Assembly: GCA_023512835.1 (NCBI GenBank) | Contig: CM042092.1 | Coordinates: forward strand, 45,068,535 to 45,132,534 | Direction of reading: 5' to 3' | Length of the DNA stretch: 64,000 nt | Origin: Taxillus chinensis | Lineage: Eukaryota; Streptophyta; Magnoliopsida; Santalales; Loranthaceae | In this document: in pieces, positions 44,180-55,758 of the stretch | Position numbering within the stretch: position 1 is the stretch's first letter | Layout: every line of letters begins with the position of its first letter | Notes under the pieces: generated by a model | The model's input: the letters and a program-made list of their open reading frames with translations, nothing else | Databases searched by the model: none | Told to the model about the DNA's origin: nothing | Made by a program: the position numbers and the translations under genes

Positions 44180-46873
44180 ATGGCACCCAAGACCTCTCTT
44201 TCTGGCATTAATCCCAGCCATCTGGTCGATTGGCCCGCTATCTCTAATCCTCCAACATGGTTTCTGGACCTACGCCCACTCCTGGAAGCCTCTCACATTC
44301 TGAACCTGGTCTCCAATCCTGTCGATCTCCTAATCGACGACATCTCTGAGTTCTACCGGCGAGTCCGCTGCACCACCAATTCCATCCTTTCCAATGTCCG
44401 GGGTGAATCCATCGTCATCACCCCCAACGTCCTCCGTGCCGCTCTCAATCCACCCCCCGGTGAACCTCAGCGCCCAGACCCAGAATCGATGGCAGCTTCC
44501 ATGGGCTGCACTTATAAGGGGAAGGAATACAAGGTGAAGTCCTTCCAAGGTCGCTACCGGTGTATGGCGACCATACTGAATCGGTGTCTACTGGCTCGCA
44601 CGACCGCTCTAGACTTTGTTCCGTACGACCTCCTCCTGGCCATGTACGGAGTTTTTGAGGGTCTCCCGATGGACTGGGGGACTTTCTTGTTCCGATTGCT
44701 GAACAACGGTCCAAAGAACTAATCTTTCGGTTGGATTCTCAGCATCATCTTTAGGCATCTGCGTCCGTCCCATTTCAACGGACATGGCATTGTCCCTTTC
44801 CCCCAGGCTTACTATCTTCGCCATCTACGCCTGATGGGAACATGACGGCACGCCGGCCTTCTGCTGCTCTCCGCCTCCTTCCCACCTCGGAACAATAAAG
44901 TAGTTTCATTGGTGACCCAGCTGACAACCATGCCCCCAAAGTTAGCTCTACTTACCGGTCCTCACGAATTCGGTCCATAGCTGCACCCTCCATCTCTCGA
45001 GCCTCCCAACACAGCATCTGTGCCGACCCATCCGAGGTTGTGGGGCCCTCTTAGCCAAGTCGTCATCCGGCTAATTCACCAGTGCCTTCTCCTGCTGATG
45101 TCCCCACACCCGACTCACCCATTGTTGCTACCGCTGTTGATGCTGCAGTTGCTACGGCGATGGCAGATGTCCCTCCTTCTCCTTCGGAAGCTCCCTTACC
45201 TCCACTACCTCGACCTCGTGACTACATCGACCATCTCCCCGCCGACACCTTAATGGAACTATGGTTCTGGTTCAACCTAGCTTGCACCGCTCCATCCCTA
45301 ACAACGACCTCCGGGTTTACTATGCTCGCCACACCCAAACCCCGGAGGATATGATCATTTGAAACTTGGATCATGGCTTTCTTACGCCAGCCTCCATTCT
45401 GGACGTTCCCTTCGCTGTTACCTCCGGACCGGCCCATGAGGCACGAGTTCCTTCTCCTGCTGAGGCCCAGCCCACTTCTTCCACTGCTGACATCCCCGTT
45501 GTTGACCTCTCTAGTCAAAGGGGTTCCCCTGCTCCGAATACCTCTGCTGCTGCTGCTGCTAATGCTCCCTCCACTCTCACTGACTCCTTTACCCAGCGCA
45601 CACTTGCACCTATTCCTGCGGGGGAATCCGCAAAAGCCCCTAAGTTGGCACTTGGACGTGCCTCGTTTGGCACGGTTCACTCCGATGCTGTGCTCTCTGC
45701 TCAACTGGACTACCACGTCCAAGCCCAGAGCGCCCAAATTTCCGCCATCGCCGCCAAAGTTGATGCTTTAGGTGCCAACCTCCTCTCCGCCCTGACCGAC
45801 TCCTCAACTTCCATCGAGCAGAAGATGGATCTCGTCGCCTCGTCCGTCTATTCACTATCTACATCTTTCACAGACTTGGCGCACACAATGGCTCATCCTC
45901 CTACTGCTCCTCGGCGATCTTCCAAAACAGGGGAGAACATGCCATCTAATCCTCCTGCACCTTCCTTAGCTTGTGCTGAGAAGTGGCCTACATCTTCACT
46001 GCATCCACTATCAGGAATTGCCATTCCCAAACGCAGCCATTTCTCTCAGCCTAGCTCCTCCAGTGTAGCTCCTCCTTCCACCTCTCCATCCGCGGCTGAC
46101 ACCTTCCTCCCATCATACATGGATCGTGATCCACTTGATGTGGATGGAAGTGTTTTTCTTCAAATGACTAAGTATGCCGTGTCCAATGACGAGTGAAGAT
46201 GTCTATCTGATTTATACCCCTTCTCTCCTAAAGATATTCAGACCCTATTCACCACAAAAGACATAGAGAACTTCTCTCGAGCAGTTAAGGTGGAGATGAG
46301 GATGTTTCCGTCTCTATACAATGACGAACACTTGTTTGATATAGTGCCTTGTTGGTCTAAAGGTTACCTTCCAGAAGTAGCCTTCATTCGAACCTTCATC
46401 GACGGAACTGCTGAGGACATCAAAACCTGGAAGAATCTTTCAACTGTCCTCATTCCGTACTAGATTTTGTTGGCGCACTTCATGCTGGTTGCTTTCATGA
46501 TCCACTCCAAGCAGTTGATCCTGATTGATTCTAATTAGGCTGTGGATAACAACATTTGAAAGAATCAATGGGAACCTCTACGTCTACGACTGGCCGAAGT
46601 GGTAAAGCAATCCAGACTCTATGAAGAAATGGACCTGACTCCCATGGCTCAAAATGAAAAGCTCAAGGCATCGGTCCAGAATAAGAAACAAGTGCCACAA
46701 TAGCTGGATGGGGATAGCTGCAGACCCTTTGTCTGCTTCTTCATCAAATCACTTGTAAAGGTGGATAAAAGCTGGAACAGCATCCATAATTATACAATGG
46801 AGTAGACAATGGAGCTTAAAGAGAAGGCAGCAACGATGATCTTCAAGTATAGTAAGCCTTATGTACCTTAGTG
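44180..46873 (+). pseudogene. Accessory gene 3: transposon domain + Ulp1
   Basis: Sirevirus accessory gene, complete in outline. 44180-44722: plant-transposon domain (LVDWPAISNPPTWFLDLRPLL, LLIDDISEFYRRV, ITPNVLRAALNPP, SFQGRYRCMATILNRCLLA, YDLLLAMYGVFEGLPMDWGTFLF). Up to 46196: a Pro/Ala/Ser-rich linker with two frameshifts (around 45020-45366) and an amphipathic stretch (LDYHVQAQSAQISAIAAKVDAL). 46197-46873: decayed Ulp1 protease in the same frame as the last linker part: VLIPY-stop-ILLAHFMLVAF (His codon 46476-46478), LILIDS (Asp) and DGDSCRPFVCFFIK (Cys codon 46719-46721; the usual Gly after Cys is Arg, a G-to-A change). Stops at 44720, 46194, 46461, 46537 and others. It ends 130 bp before the polypurine tract. 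Confidence 0.84.
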
Positions 46874-47002
46874 AAAATTTGTATAAAGGCTAAATTGTAC
46901 TGTGTTGCTGTTTAATGAAAATGGAAGTTATTTCTATTCTGTATACTATCTTTGTGCTTCGCTTACTAGATCAGATTACAAAGGGTTCTTGCATATCCAT
47001 AA

Positions 47003-47013
47003 TTGGGGGAGAT
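47003..47013 (+). other. Polypurine tract of Sirevirus
   Basis: TTGGGGGAGAT immediately before the LTR start TGTTGGATC. Shows that accessory gene 3 is the last gene before the 3' LTR. Confidence 0.85.
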
Positions 47014-47254
47014 TGTTGGATCAAGCCTAGAATTTGAATGATGTGAATAAAACCCTATATAATTTGATCTGAGACTTTGGGTGTTTTATATTAAGTTGTT
47101 GTAGAAGATATGATCTTAATCCAGACCTACACTCGTGAGAGCAAAGCTAAGGACAGGATACATAATCCTGATCCGAACAAGAGTGAGGATACATAATCCT
47201 GATCCGAACAAGAGTGAGTGTCATCAAATACTTGATAAATAACCAAGTCACACT

Positions 47255-47830
47255 TCATACGGAATAAGAATCATTCGTGTGGACTAATCACTTAAAGCTA
47301 TGGATTAAGGAATCTGCACCTAACACCTTAAACGGACTAAACCAAATAGTTCCGGAGTAAGATTCCTAGTCTACAAGTTGCACGGAGTAAGATAAAGTCT
47401 TTGCGGAATTAAAAAGCTAAGTCTTCCACTCAAGCGGATTAAGGAAACTAGACATGGAATAAGAATCTGAGTCTTTCATAGATGCGGAGTAAGGAAGTAC
47501 TTGTGCGGAATAACGACCCAAGTCCGTTGTTCGTAAGGAGTAAGAAAACTAGATGCGGAGTAAAGAATCCGAACCAGTTACTCATGCGGAGTAAGGATGT
47601 ACTAATACGGAGTAAGCCATCTGGTCCTTTCAACTCATGTAGAGTAAGGAACTCATGCGGAGTAAGGAAACGCTGATACGGAGTAAGCTCTCCGAACTTC
47701 TCGTTCATACGGAGTAAGGAAACGCTAATACGGAATAAGGATTCCAGTACTAAACTAACACGGAGTAAGCAAGCAATGATACGGAGAAAGGATCCGAGCT
47801 TCATTAACACAGAGTAAGGAACTTTACGTC
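47255..47830. repeat. CGGAGTAAGGA word array in Sirevirus LTR
   Basis: At least 15 copies of (T)(G/A)CGGAGTAAGG and variants at irregular 20-50-bp spacing, many preceded by TCATG or CTAATA. Confidence 0.8.
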
Positions 47831-48367
47831 AGATTAAGTAGACGTTGCTTCAACTTATCTCTTCGCATTCAAAGTCACTACCTCATTGTGTCTCGATGTA
47901 AGACAAACTCAACGATAATCTAAAGCATCTTACACGTGGATCACACGGATATGGGGACGCAACTTTAACTGCACTTGGGTACTCACAAGACACTTATGTT
48001 TTACAAGCCCAAGACCTTGAGCTTCGCATCCGCAGCATTCAAGGCAGAGAGAATTCTGAGGAACAGTCAATGCTGCACATATTCCGGAAGAACAAATTCT
48101 AAGATTGTCTCTCAAGGATGTTTCTATATATAATGTAACACTTGTACATTAAAAAGGGAGTTGAAATAGTTGATCGTTCGTGAGTTCTAAATATGTGTGT
48201 ATGTACAAGAGCTCTTTGAGATCATAGAAGCTAGTGTGTGAGTCTTTTGTAAACAGAGTGTAAGAGAGTTGTAAGAGTAGATTGAAAAGCTTTACAAGCT
48301 TTAATCTGTTTCTATTTTGTTATATTTATCAGTTGATAATAAACAAAATACTTCTACTACTGGTAAT

Positions 48368-49192
48368 TGTCATCACCGGATTTCATCCGAGGGGGAACCC
48401 GCTCTTGGGGAAGCAGTTCTCCACCCTTCACCCAAATGGTGATGAAAAAATACAAAGTCGCCACCAACAGTTTTTGGGGTGCAGTTGGACACCTAAAAAA
48501 AGGTCTACATCGCTAGAGCTAGGTTTGGGAGTTTGTTATGCACGGGGAAGGATTAACACCCCCGCAACGCCCTTTCAGTACCTATCTTAGAAGTTGAGAG
48601 GTTTCTAATTTGTTTTCAATTTTGCCTTAATTTCAGTTATCTACAATCGATTTTGTTTTCCTAAGGACTTAGAGTTTCTTTTGTTTGTCAAAGTTATTCT
48701 TAATATTAGTTTAACAATTATTCTTAAACTAAAAAAAAAAAACAAAGTACAATTGTAAAATAATTTAGTCCTAAATTGATTGTCCTAAAGATCTACAGTT
48801 TCTTCATTTTATTGTTCTAAGTAATTTCTTAAGATTAAAATTAAATCGAATTTTCCTAAGAGGTCTAAAGTAAACTTAAAGAGGATTATGTCAAAAGAAA
48901 TTCTAAGGAATAAATCAAAGTGATGGAAAAATTAATTTGTATTTAAAAAACATTTTTTTTTGTTTGGGTTTTTGTAAATAAATAACATATTTTCATTTTT
49001 CATAAAAAAAAAAAACCTTTTTGGTTTGGGAAAAACTTGACTTTTTTTTAAAAAACGGAAAACACTTTTTTTGTGTGTTTAAAGACATTTTAAAGTTTTT
49101 TTACCTTTAAAAATGTACATGTATTAAAAAATATTTTAAAGCAAATCTAAATAAAACATAAAGAAATTATTTGTGTGTGAAAGTGGCATCAA

Positions 49193-49233
<41 letters not shown>

Positions 49234-51696
49234 GACTTTTTCTTTTTTTTTTTTCTCAATTTTTTCCTCTTTTTTTTTTTGCTTTTTCACTATTTTTGGT
49301 CCTTTACAAATTACAAGAGGAGGTCTTAAGACCTTATTACAAATGGAACAAATAAAAATAAAAGGAAATCACCAAAAAAAAAGAAAAGAGGAATAAAAAT
49401 AAAATAAAAATACAAGAGTACAATGAAAAATTGAACAAAAACAACCAAACGTTAGAACTACACAAAAACGTTAGAACAAACGTTAGAACTATACAAAAAC
49501 AATGCAAAAACAAACGTTAGAACAATGCGAAAACAAATGTTAAAACTAAACAAAAACAACCAAACGTTAGAACTAAACAAAAACAAACACTACAATGAAA
49601 AATTGAACAAAGCAACCAAATAGAACAATGCACCTCTTTTTTTCTCTTTTTGTTTTTAATAAGATTGAGACTCCTTAAATAATTAAGGATGTAGGTTTGC
49701 AAAATTATTCCTTTTATAAAAAAAAACAATAGAAAAACAAGTCCAAGGCAATAGAGACAATCACACACAGAAACAAACACAAATGGCATTGGCAGGGGGA
49801 AGAAAGTTAGGACTGAAATGAGCAGAACTAGAGCTATGCAGACGCACCTACAGCAGAAGTGGTTAAAATAAAATTTAAAATCCACTCCAAAGATCCCCTG
49901 ACCAGAATTTCAAACCCGGTTGGAGCAGGTATGAACAAAACAATTTCCGAACCAACAACAAAAAAAAAATACACACAGATGAGCCCCTGGGCAGAACTTA
50001 GGAAGGGAACAGATGAGCCAACAGTAGGGAAAAAAACAAATATAAGCAGCAATAACAATGAACAGAAAGCACAAACCCAAAACAGATTATAACAGTCACC
50101 AAAAGGCTAAGAACAGAACCGTGGCTATGCCATATGTAGTAACCCAAGAAAATAAAAAAACAGTAAAAAAAAATCGATTAATAACATGTTAAAAACAGCC
50201 GCACAAACCCTTCACTTAGAGATAAAGATAGATGGTGAACACATCAAAGACCGGCAATAGCATCAAATGAAAATCAACAAACGAATCAAGAAAAAGGGGG
50301 GAAACCAATCACGCACAGACCCAAACGATGAAAAGGCGATTCTTTTCTTTAAATCTGTGAACCAAATACTTTCTCCTAGCTTCCAAGAGCTGTTAGCGGG
50401 CGACAAAGCTGAGAGATGCGGGGGGATGAAGGCGCAGCAGTGTGGGCTTGCAGGGACGACTTCGTGGAGGAGAAGAGGTGGTGGCGAGGGAGGCTTCTCG
50501 GTCGACGTTTGCGGGATGCCTGTGCATGTCGTGGTTGAATTGGAACGGCCGGCGTTGGGTGGTGGTTGGTGCAGCGGCGGCGCTAGCAAGGGGCGGCGGC
50601 TCAGGGCATGCTTGGACATGGGAAGCAAGGACGGCAGCCGGAGGTGCGTTTTCCGGCCGGGGGACTCTTTGTGGATGTGGAGGTGGAAGGAGGAAGATTA
50701 GGTGATTTTTTTTCGAATTTGTTGTAGAGAGAGAGAGCCCCCTTTGCTTGATGGAGAAGATGACTTTAATAGAGGGGAAGGAAAGTTAGGGTTTTGGGTT
50801 TGATTGAGGGAGAGAGAAAAGGAGGTAGGGGCATGGTGGTAGGCATGATGGCTGTCCGGCGTGGATGAGGAAGACAACGCAGCGTGGGAGAGAGAGAGAG
50901 AGAGAGAGAAGAAGACGCGCCGAGGAGATAAGGCGTGCGGTAGTGGGTGAGTTTTTTTGTTTTGTTTTTATTTTTTTACTTTTGTTTTGCTTTTTATTTT
51001 GTTTATTTTGTTTTGTTTTAATTGTTTTATTTCTAGAAAATCAGAAGGCGACACATGGGTGAGAGATGGGCTGGAAAAGAGAGGGTGGCAGCTAGGGTGT
51101 TTGACTTTTTCAACTCGATAGCCGTTAACTGCATTTTTAGGTTTTTGGATTGGGAAGGTAACTCGGGTTTCAAAAAGAATTTCAAGAAAATTATTTTTGA
51201 ACTCGGGGCGTCGTGACGAGCGACCTCGTGTCCTTTTTATTTTAAAATAATTTATTTTTTGTGCTAAGCCTGTACTGCGAGTTCCAAAATTGCTTTATTA
51301 CTGAATGTTTTTTCAAAAATAAGATTTGCCAAAATTCTCAGAATGATGAGAGGATTAAGAAAATGAGGTTTCTAACCTGACCCGGAGTGTCGCTTTGAAT
51401 ATTGGCCGCTAGTTGACCACCGTTAACGGTCAAAATACGGTTTTGACCATAACTTTTTCGTTTGACCTCGGATTTGAGCGTGGTCGAAGACGCCAATCCT
51501 GAAATTTAATTTTCTATCACTTGGGACAGAATTTTTAGCGTTTGAAATGCTTTTTAAAGAAGTTGTTACAATTGTGCCTTTCGAATCAATGGTCACGTCT
51601 CTTTAATTATCTGTACAAAATTATTAACAAATAGAAAAGAAGTCTAAAGTGGCAAATGAACGTGTATGTCCAACCCGGACAAAATGGGGTCCAACA
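48368..51696 (-). mobile_element. Solo Tat-type LTR (3329 bp), TSD GTAAT
   Basis: Plus strand TGTCATCACCGG to GGGGTCCAACA, flanked by GTAAT at 48363-48367 and 51697-51701. Its two ends match the Tat LTR at 11416-15404 but the middle is diverged. Orientation is minus by comparison with elements that have a polypurine tract. It contains a (TAA)n tract (49194-49233), an array of ACGTTAGAAC words (49450-49575) and a GA tract (50887-50909). Confidence 0.94.
49194..49233. repeat. (TAA)n microsatellite
   Basis: About 13 uninterrupted TAA triplets within the solo Tat LTR. Confidence 0.95.
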
Positions 51697-51810
51697 GTAA
51701 TCTTCTACATTGACTATTTCTTTTAACCAGTTAAGTGTTGCGCCAAAGAGTAAGAAAAGAGTTTCAAGAAAAGCCTATTCACCCCCCCTCTAGGCTCCCA
51801 AGGACCAACA

Positions 51811-51845
51811 ATTCCTTCAGACCAGTAATGGAAGAAGTGGAAGGT
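51811..51845 (-). pseudogene. pol: Copia RT fragment between two insertions
   Basis: Minus strand continues the copia reverse transcriptase directly after its YVDDILITG motif (54377-54400) when the solo LTR at 51851-54371 is removed; it reads PSTSSITGLKELL. Only 35 bp remain before the Sirevirus LTR. Confidence 0.7.
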
Positions 51846-51850
51846 CCTGT

Positions 51851-54371
51851 TGTAAGACCCGCAAAAATTTTTAGCTATTTAAGTTCTTAGTTAAAGAGTA
51901 ATAATAATAAAATAATAATAATGTTATTGTTAACAATAGTTAGAAAGGATATTTTAGATATTATCACGATAAAAATAAGCACCCAATATAGTCATTCAAC
52001 TAGCATGTGATAAGTAGCCGTTATGAATAGTATCCATCCGTTATGAATAGTATCCGTTTGGACTTCCATAAATAGGTATGAGCATTAGATTTTATTTATA
52101 AGAGAGTATAGAAGTAAGAAGAATAATAATACGAGTTATGGCATCAAGTTCTCAAGTACTGCCATCCGAGAATAGTGTACGCGATGAAGATCGGCGAGCA
52201 ATACGACTTGAAGTTACAAAGCTATGCTTTGCTGTAGATGAGCTAAATGCTCGTGTCCAATGGCTGCAATATAATGCGACGAGACACAGAGAGAAGTTTG
52301 AGGTTATTCGTGTGACAACCACGACAATGTTAGCCGAAGGGTTGTGCAGCTCTGCTGCCGAAGCACAACACGTCCTACGCACATACGCTAATATAATTCA
52401 AGAAATTTTACGAAGGCCATAGAATATGATATTAATGTTTATATTTAGGTTTATAATATTTTATGCTATAATGTTATCTTACTTTATTGTTTATTGATTA
52501 TGCAATTATATTATTTTATCCGCGTAAATATTAAATACATTATAAAAATAAAATAATTTCTTATATGTCATAAAACGTTTAGATGCTATATATTATGTCA
52601 TTTAGTTTCTTAAACCAAATTACTATGGGTAAGTAAGTATTACAAGCCTTAACTTTACCAAAAGTATAAAACATAGGTAAGGCCCAAAATTTGAATGAGG
52701 CAGATTCTGGAGGTCCCATTCAAAAATCCATAACTTGAATTATACAGATCCAATTGACATGAAACCAAAGCCCATTTGTTCATTTATGACTTAGGTAACA
52801 TGTGTAGAAATTTCAGAATTTAATATGAAGCCAATCAATTCCAGAATTTAAAATACTACACATAGGTTTAGTATGAATGGGTAAACATTTTAGTACGACT
52901 TTAAAATTCAATAACTTTTGTTATACATATTTAAAAATTATAAAATTGATACCCATTTGTAGATATTTGAGTTAGTAATGCAATACAATTGGCCATTTGT
53001 CAAAAACTACAAAATTAAAAACGTTATAATTGAATTAGTAGGGAGTACACCAATGTGGACTTTTGATGCCAAAGGAACCTTCTAGGTTGAAAAGTCTTAA
53101 AACATTTTTTAAATGGTAGGAGAAGATACCCACGTTTTAAGAGAGGATAATAGGAATAAAATAAAGTATTTTATATATTTTACATAATTTAATTTGATGC
53201 CAAAGTCAAATTCATACACTACTTTCACACTACACACCTACCACCATCCTTGCCTATATAAGGAGTGTCTTGCCTCTCCTCTTAAGCACAAATCCCTCAA
53301 GCCACACCACGAAATTTCCCTCTCAAAATACTCCCTTAAGCCCTCTTAACACCCCAAATACTCTACTCAAATCCTCTTTTGCTTTTGGTACTTACCAAGC
53401 GTCGAAGTTCTACGAAAGGTTTAGAACGCGGAGAACGACAAGTGATTGTAAGGGTTTTCTTCTCATCCCCTTTTTCTTTTTCATTATAATCTATATTTCA
53501 TTATTATTGTAAGGGACTCTTCTCTTCCTCTTTATCTTGTTTTATTTGGCATTATTATTGTAAGAGTTTTATGTTTCTTATTCTTCTATTTCCATTTTAT
53601 TGTTGAGAACATTAGTCTCTTTTTAATCTCTCTCTTGATAATCTATGCTATTGATTGGGGTAGATAACCATTTTGATATTCGTGGTTATCCTTGTTAACC
53701 TTGAATGTTTTATTGGAATTCTATGATATGCCTCATGTTATGTATGCTAAAGTTGTTATAATCTCTTATGTTTGGACAAAGTAAGTTTATGATGGGTGGT
53801 TCCAGAAAGACCTCCAATGCATTGGGTAAAGAACATCACTAGAGAGTGTCAATGCAGTTGATAATATGTTATGTTATGATATGGTATCTGGGTAGTTAAC
53901 CTGGATCATGATGTTATGATACGATGTTCAAACATAATCTTCCATGTTATGATTTCCTTGTGAAATATTGATCATGTATGATGTGTAAATATTATGTGGT
54001 ATTTCCTATGTTCGATATCTTCATGATTTTCCTTACCCACTTATGTTTACCCTTTTTATGATTTCTTTTCCAACCCCAGGTAATTAAGGGATGGAGAAAC
54101 TAGGATAAGGAGTCGAGAAGTGCTTGGAAATAAAGTTGTGTGAAAATTTAAAGATTTATTAAGTTGTTTGCTCGTGTGCTTTGTTATGTAATAATGGGTT
54201 ATGGATACTTAGTCTCTAAACCCCTAAACCTTAAAGATCTTGGATTGAAATTTGTAATAATGAATGGTTTGTTTGATTAAATAAGTAATAGTTTGAAATT
54301 GATATAAAATTTGTATATTTATTTTCCGCTAACGCACCCGGTTTGGAGGTTTCAAATTTGGGGGCATTACA
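51851..54371 (+). mobile_element. Solo LTR (2521 bp), TSD CCTGT
   Basis: Starts TGTAAGACCCGC and ends GGGGGCATTACA, flanked by CCTGT at 51846-51850 and 54372-54376, within copia RT just after the YVDD motif. TATA box TATATAAGG at about 53255-53263. From about 52680 onward it resembles the solo LTR at 20904-23726; its first 600 bp are different and hold an ORF. Confidence 0.93.
52068..52422 (+). CDS. 94-codon ORF with own TATA box, inside an LTR
   Basis: The ORF at 52138-52422 starts MASSSQVLPSENSVRDEDRR, followed by a heptad-like helical stretch (LEVTKLCFAVDELNARVQWL) and a second helix (AAEAQHVLRTYANIIQEIL). It is intact and its base composition is more gene-like than its very AT-rich surroundings. 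CATAAATA at 52068-52075 lies 63 bp upstream. A 20-bp direct repeat (CCGTTATGAATAGTATCC) precedes it. The related LTR lacks this part, so it may be a captured gene piece in U3. I recognise no family; chance cannot be excluded. Confidence 0.45.
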
Positions 54372-54376
54372 CCTGT

Positions 54377-55597
54377 GATAAGTATATCATCAACATAAAC
54401 AAAAAAAAGCAATAAACGATGTCCCTGATCCCTTTGTGAAAAGAGAATAATCCGATTTGAACTGAATAAAACCAATATGCAATAAAGCTTGAGAGAACTT
54501 AGCATACCACTGACGTGAAGCTTGCTTCAAGCCATAAATTGACTTGTGGAGGTGACAAGCTAATTTCAAAGGGGTTGTCAAGAGGGTTGTCCATATACAC
54601 TTCTTCAAATAAATCTCCATGCAAAAATGCATTATTAACATCCAATTGCAGTAAGTTCCAATGCTAAGAAGCTGCTAAACCAAGTAGTATTTTAACAGTG
54701 ACCAATTTGGCAACGGGAGAGAAAGTTGCAATAAAATCAAGTCCTTCCCGCTGAGTATAACCCTTAACCACCAAACGAGCTTTGTAATGCTCAATGGAAC
54801 CATTAGATTTGTACTTAATTTTGTAAAGCCATTTACAACCAATAGTATGCTTATTGGCATCCATAGCTGCCAACTCATCAGCCATCGCCTAACGCCACTC
54901 CGGATGGACAACAGCTTGAGAATATGTTTGAGGTTCAGACTAGGAAGAAATAGAAAGAACAAAATGTTTATAGGAAGGAGAAAGAGTTAAATAAGAAAGA
55001 AAATTGGTTATAAGATAAAGAACTAAAGAAGATGAAGAAGGAACTAAAGTAAAATCATCATGGAGTAACTGACAATGATAATCTTGCATATATGAAGGAG
55101 GCTTAGACAATCTGGTGGACTGCTGGGCAGGAAGAGGAACTAGAACATTGGAAGCTGGTGAAGCAGGAAATGGATTAGACTGTGTATCAGAAGACAGATT
55201 ATCTATAGTTAAAGAAAGCTGAACAGGTTGTATAGATTGTTGTGAGTTAATCGCAAAAGAAAAAGATGAAGGAGTATCAGAATTGGTAAAAAGTTGTAAA
55301 TTAGAGACAGGGAGAGGTAAAACAAGAGAAGGAAATGGATCAAGAACAGAAGATTGAGAAAAAGAAGAGAAAGGAAATGTAGACTCATAAAAGATAACAT
55401 CTCGAGAGGTAAAGAAATGATGAGTTGTCAAGTTATAAAGTTTGTAACCTTTCATACCAGTAGGATACCCTAAAATGATGCAAGCTTGAGCATGAGGTTG
55501 ATACTTGGTTCAATGAGCAAATAAGGTAGATGCAAAGGCCAGGCAACCAAATACCCAAAAAAGTGTGTAATCTAGTGTGGAATGAAAATACAGGTAG
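54377..55597 (-). pseudogene. pol: Ty1/copia Pol: integrase end and RT
   Basis: Minus strand. 55590-55400: integrase C-terminal region, FGCLAFASTL...CIILGYPTGMKGYKLYNL and FFTSRDVIFYESTFPF. A Ser/Pro-rich linker follows. [96 protein letters not shown], and after a one-base shift [10 protein letters not shown] at the solo LTR border. Several stops and at least two frameshifts (about 54590 and 54400). RNase H and LTRs are not in the window. This is the oldest layer in this part: three other elements are inserted in or next to it. Confidence 0.92.
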
Positions 55598-55758
55598 TGT
55601 TGGCCCCGGAGAGCCTAGAGGGGGGGGTGAATAGGCTCTTCGAAAATTCTTTCTCTCTCTTAATGGCTAGACATTCACTCTGGTCAAACGGATAAAATCA
55701 GTGCGGAAGATTAACCAGGTAGTGGAAGTATGCTGCTTTATTATCTGAAGATAATTAC
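55598..55758 (-). mobile_element. Sirevirus LTR, 3' end
   Basis: Minus strand reads CTATTCACCCCCCCCTCTAGG...GGGGCCAACA, the same LTR-end type as the other two Sireviruses. It borders copia integrase at 55597 and is cut at 55758 by the Tat LTR. The rest lies beyond the window. Confidence 0.75.

Larger units (their letters stand above)
47014..51810 (+). mobile_element. Sirevirus 3' LTR, split by a solo LTR
   Basis: Pieces 47014-48367 and 51702-51810 form one LTR of about 1.46 kb, starting TGTTGGATCAAG and ending CTATTCACCCCCCCTCTAGG...GGACCAACA. A 3.3-kb solo LTR is nested at 48368. The LTR end borders a copia RT sequence, with ATTCC (51811-51815) as the expected TSD. A word array occupies 47255-47830. 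Confidence 0.88.
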
